A stretch of 64,000 bases of DNA from Hyperoplus lanceolatus (taxonomy: Eukaryota > Chordata > Actinopteri > Uranoscopiformes > Ammodytidae). Under the pieces are notes generated by a model, which was given only the letters and a program-made list of their open reading frames with translations, had not been told where the DNA came from and searched no databases. This document shows, piece after piece, positions 61,473 through 64,000 of the stretch. Numbering within the stretch: position 1 is the stretch's first letter; every line of letters starts with the position of its first letter. The position numbers and the translations under genes are program-made. The stretch is taken from assembly GCA_026929865.2 (NCBI GenBank), contig CM049402.1, positions 6,691,001 to 6,755,000 of the forward strand. Direction: 5' to 3'.

Positions 61473-64000
61473 TTATTTTGCCACAATACTGTGTTTTAGT
61501 GGAATGACTTGGTATCTATCCAGAATGTATGATACCAAAGGATAGAAATCGGGCAGGTCATTAATGTTGATACACTGTAACCCAAGACTGTCCTTTGTCA
61601 CAGAATACATATGGTATTCTGAGAGGAAGATGCCTTTGTGGATATCCATCAAAACATACACAGATGTGTCATTTTGAATCAAGATGAGTAGAAGTTCACC
61701 AAAGTCCATATACTCATCATTTCTGTACACAAGAAACTGTCCTTTTTTATATGCAGTGCCCTTATACTGAATGTCTGTGGTAACTTTGGTATCGTTTTCC
61801 GAAAAGGCTAACTCCCTGACTGCATGTTTGATAGTGTCACTGTAGAGGTTGGGATAAAACGCACAGCTCTCCTTCACTTGCAGTAGTGTACTGCATTCTT
61901 GCCCAGCTAAAAGATATGCCTGATACATCTGATGACGCTCTGACAAAGTTTGACAAATGTTTTTGAAATTTTTCAAGTGTCTGGCACATCTTTTGAAATA
62001 ACTATGTTTACTTTCAAACCTAAGTGTCCATAACCTCTAGCCTGGCTCCGCCCGCCTACTTCCGGACAAATTTAATTTTCCCTTCAGTAGTCAGTCTGGG
62101 TGTACAGCGCATTTCCCAGATTCTCCGGAGAATCTACAGCCGTCCAATCAGCGAACAGAGCGAGTGGCTGAGAACGATGACGTCGAAGTCGCGCTCCAGT
62201 TTCAGTTGAATGCTGCGTTCCTTTATACTCGGAAGAAGGAGATTTCCGACTTGGTAGTTCCGAGTTCCGACCTGTCTGTGTTCCAGTGCATCTGCTTGCG
62301 AGATTATGGATGCCTTAAACCTTTCTCGTCCAAATAACTAAACGTTAAGCTCTAACAAGTTACTGTTGCCAGGTACCGGTAGATTCATAGACTACAATAT
62401 GTAGTGAAGTCGGAAATGTCCGAGTTCCCTGTCCAAGTGGAAGGCACCATCAAAAGCCGGCTCATGACACACGTGACGACCAAACGTGATGCGATTGGTT
62501 GGTTAATCCAGAGTGGCACTGGGCAGATCCAATAGTTTTAAACTTCAACAGACACCCGCCTCCAAGTGAGTGAACGTATGCCAATTACAGCACTTCCAGA
62601 CCTTCTGTACAAATGAAATGAAGTACGATGGTCTGGTTGGACCAGGCTACATAACATCATCAATGGACCAAATTTCAACAACAGTGCTGAATAATGGCAC
62701 AAATAGTGGTGCTTGGGTTTTAGTTGAATTTCAGGAAACAACATCTTTCTCATCTCCAAATATTCTTGGATCAAAATGTCAACATATGCTATCTGCGACA
62801 AGGAAATGTTCTGAGCACAAATAAGATCTGCAATGTCTTTTAACTGGAGAGCTAACTGCCATACTGCATCCTGATGGTTTTGCACTTTGTCACCAATCAA
62901 AACTGGTAGCAATCTCAAAAGGTTCCAGTTTTGAACGGCTTGCCCTGATAACTTTGCTCCATCAGGTTCGACAGCACATGGCTTTGTGAGCGCTTCAGAT
63001 CCTTTATACTTAAACTGCTTGATGCGCCTGTTTAAGAGGGAGTATGTGAACCATTTTTTCTTTTTTATAATGTTCTTCAGGTACAGTGCTAGATCATATG
63101 ACAAGACTCCTTCAAAGAGGTCATGACCTAAACAAGGAGGGAGACCAGGCTGAGAGACGTGAAAAGACTCAAGGGTATTAAAGACCAAGTTTACCTTTAT
63201 TCCTCTGACACGTTGGATGTCTTCAGCCTGGAGATCCGCCACAGCCGCGTCATATGTCTCTGGGGTGCGTGGAGGACCACAGGCATTCGGATGCATGAAA
63301 CTCAGTTCTTGTGATTTCACAGTATCTGCAAAAATATTGAGAGGTGGTGAAGTTTTCTGTAAACCCACCTACACAATGAGAACCCAAGTTATCCCCAGAA
63401 ATGCAGTAAAGACCCGCTTTTACTGTTTCCCCATCTACATTTATTCCATCTGTCTCCAAGGATTTCAGATCTGCTAACAACTCTGAGAAAACTTTGGCTA
63501 TTCCAAAACGCTTAAATTTAATTCTCAACACATAACAAGACCAAAAACATATTATCAGTATTGGAACGCAAATGGATGGGTAAATTTGCTAATGAAAGAT
63601 AGACTGCAAGCACTTCGTTTGTCTTTTTACCAGAACCCAGGGGATTCACAACTTCAAATGAATCTTGGTACAAAATCAGTTTGAGGCTTTCCGGGTTTTC
63701 ATTAAAGAACTGGTGGCATTTGAAATTTTGTCCATCATATAAATCAGTAAAAACCTCTACATCAGGATATCCAAACTGTTGTGCCTGTGTATTCCTCCAT
63801 AAATCGGACTGTAGAAAGCTCTTCAGAGTTTCTGCAACTGGTATGTAGTATGCACATTTTTCTGTCATGTTTTCATCCATTTCCAATGCTACTTTTCGGG
63901 GTTCTGTGTATTTAATTTTTTTTGTGAATGTCTGATTTCTGATGTATGTTGTTCTTAATTGTCCCTGATGACAGGAAGAGAACAAATCTGACTCTTTAAT
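61473..64000 (-). pseudogene. TNP2/CMC-EnSpm-like transposase, 5' end beyond the window
   Basis: The frame enters from the window end and reads PVAETLKSFLQSDLWRN, then SFEVVNPLGSGKKTNEVLA, VYLSLANLPIHLRSNTDNM, GDNLGSHCVGGFTENF with FCRYCEI, LPPCLGHDLFEGVLSYD, KPKHHYLCHYSALL and, after the inserted MITE, LWTLRFESKHSYFKRCARHL. It ends YQVIPLKHSIVAK. This order resembles animal TNP2-domain transposases of CACTA elements; I rate the superfamily as probable, not proven. Lesions are one-base frameshifts near 63520 and near 63290, and the hAT-like MITE at 62038-62650, whose removal leaves the frame intact. An AATAAA overlaps the TAA stop. Confidence 0.6.
62038..62650. mobile_element. hAT-like MITE inside the transposase ORF
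   Basis: Same family as 3189-3563 (TAGCCTGGCTCC start, CCAGGCTAC end). Its 8-bp flanks are ATAACCTC (62030-62037) and ATAACATC (62651-62658), one mismatch. Relative to the short copy it contains a nested insert of about 230 bp at 62219-62452 with GATGSTGC-TTCC-like ends (GAATGCTGCGTTCC, and reverse complement GATGGTGCCTTCC). Confidence 0.85.

Overview
The window looks like a non-coding-rich, repeat-dense stretch of a teleost fish chromosome. The evidence is one HES/her-type bHLH-WRPW gene with an intron, abundant hAT, Tc1, Harbinger-like, TTAA-targeting and CACTA-like DNA transposons, RTE(Rex3-like) and L2-like LINE debris, a DIRS-type remnant, a Gypsy-like LTR, and many CA/GT, TA and TGAG microsatellites. 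No bacterial-style operon, rRNA or functional tRNA gene is visible. Nothing here was searched against a database; family names come from recognising motifs, terminal repeats and target-site duplications (TSDs).

Left half (1-30.9 kb): a large segmental duplication. Block A (about 1440-9300) and block B (about 22150-29260) are diverged copies in the same orientation, interrupted by different transposons. Between them lies a second, smaller duplication around the her gene. The Y copy (18.4-21.8 kb) holds an apparently intact two-exon her gene (18753-19348). The X copy (15.65-17.49 kb) keeps the promoter-like and 3' flanking sequence but has lost the whole transcription unit. The two copies serve as each other's empty sites, so several insertions can be defined to the base: a TTAA-flanked element at 2592-3884, a second copy at 20397-21311, a hAT MITE at 5372-6486, and a Harbinger-like element at 16026-17065.

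Middle (30.9-50.3 kb): a transposon graveyard. It contains a DIRS-like tyrosine-recombinase remnant with inverted repeats, two broken Tc1-like transposases, a hAT MITE with a perfect 8-bp TSD, a three-level nest at 39.36-42.79 kb, an inverted pair of MITEs (43.97 and 47.78 kb), a Gypsy-like LTR with gag fragment, and a long TA repeat.

Right part (50.3-64 kb): the most interesting region. On the minus strand a degenerate transposase-like ORF (TNP2/CMC-EnSpm-like, entering from beyond the window end and stopping at 61473) is followed by a four-exon gene for a SAMD3-like protein (57099 to 53482). If the later TTAA element (57163-61461) is subtracted, the transposase stop and the SAM-protein start codon lie only about 70 nt apart. 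A CACTG-type CACTA terminus lies further downstream at 50292. I infer that both ORFs may belong to one large fish CACTA element with a two-protein layout like that of maize En/Spm. The SAMD3-like second coding exon is split by a hAT-like insertion with a perfect 8-bp TSD; without that insertion the four exons give one continuous 528-codon frame. A nearly complete hAT transposon (57234-60758) with its own three-exon transposase sits inside the TTAA element.
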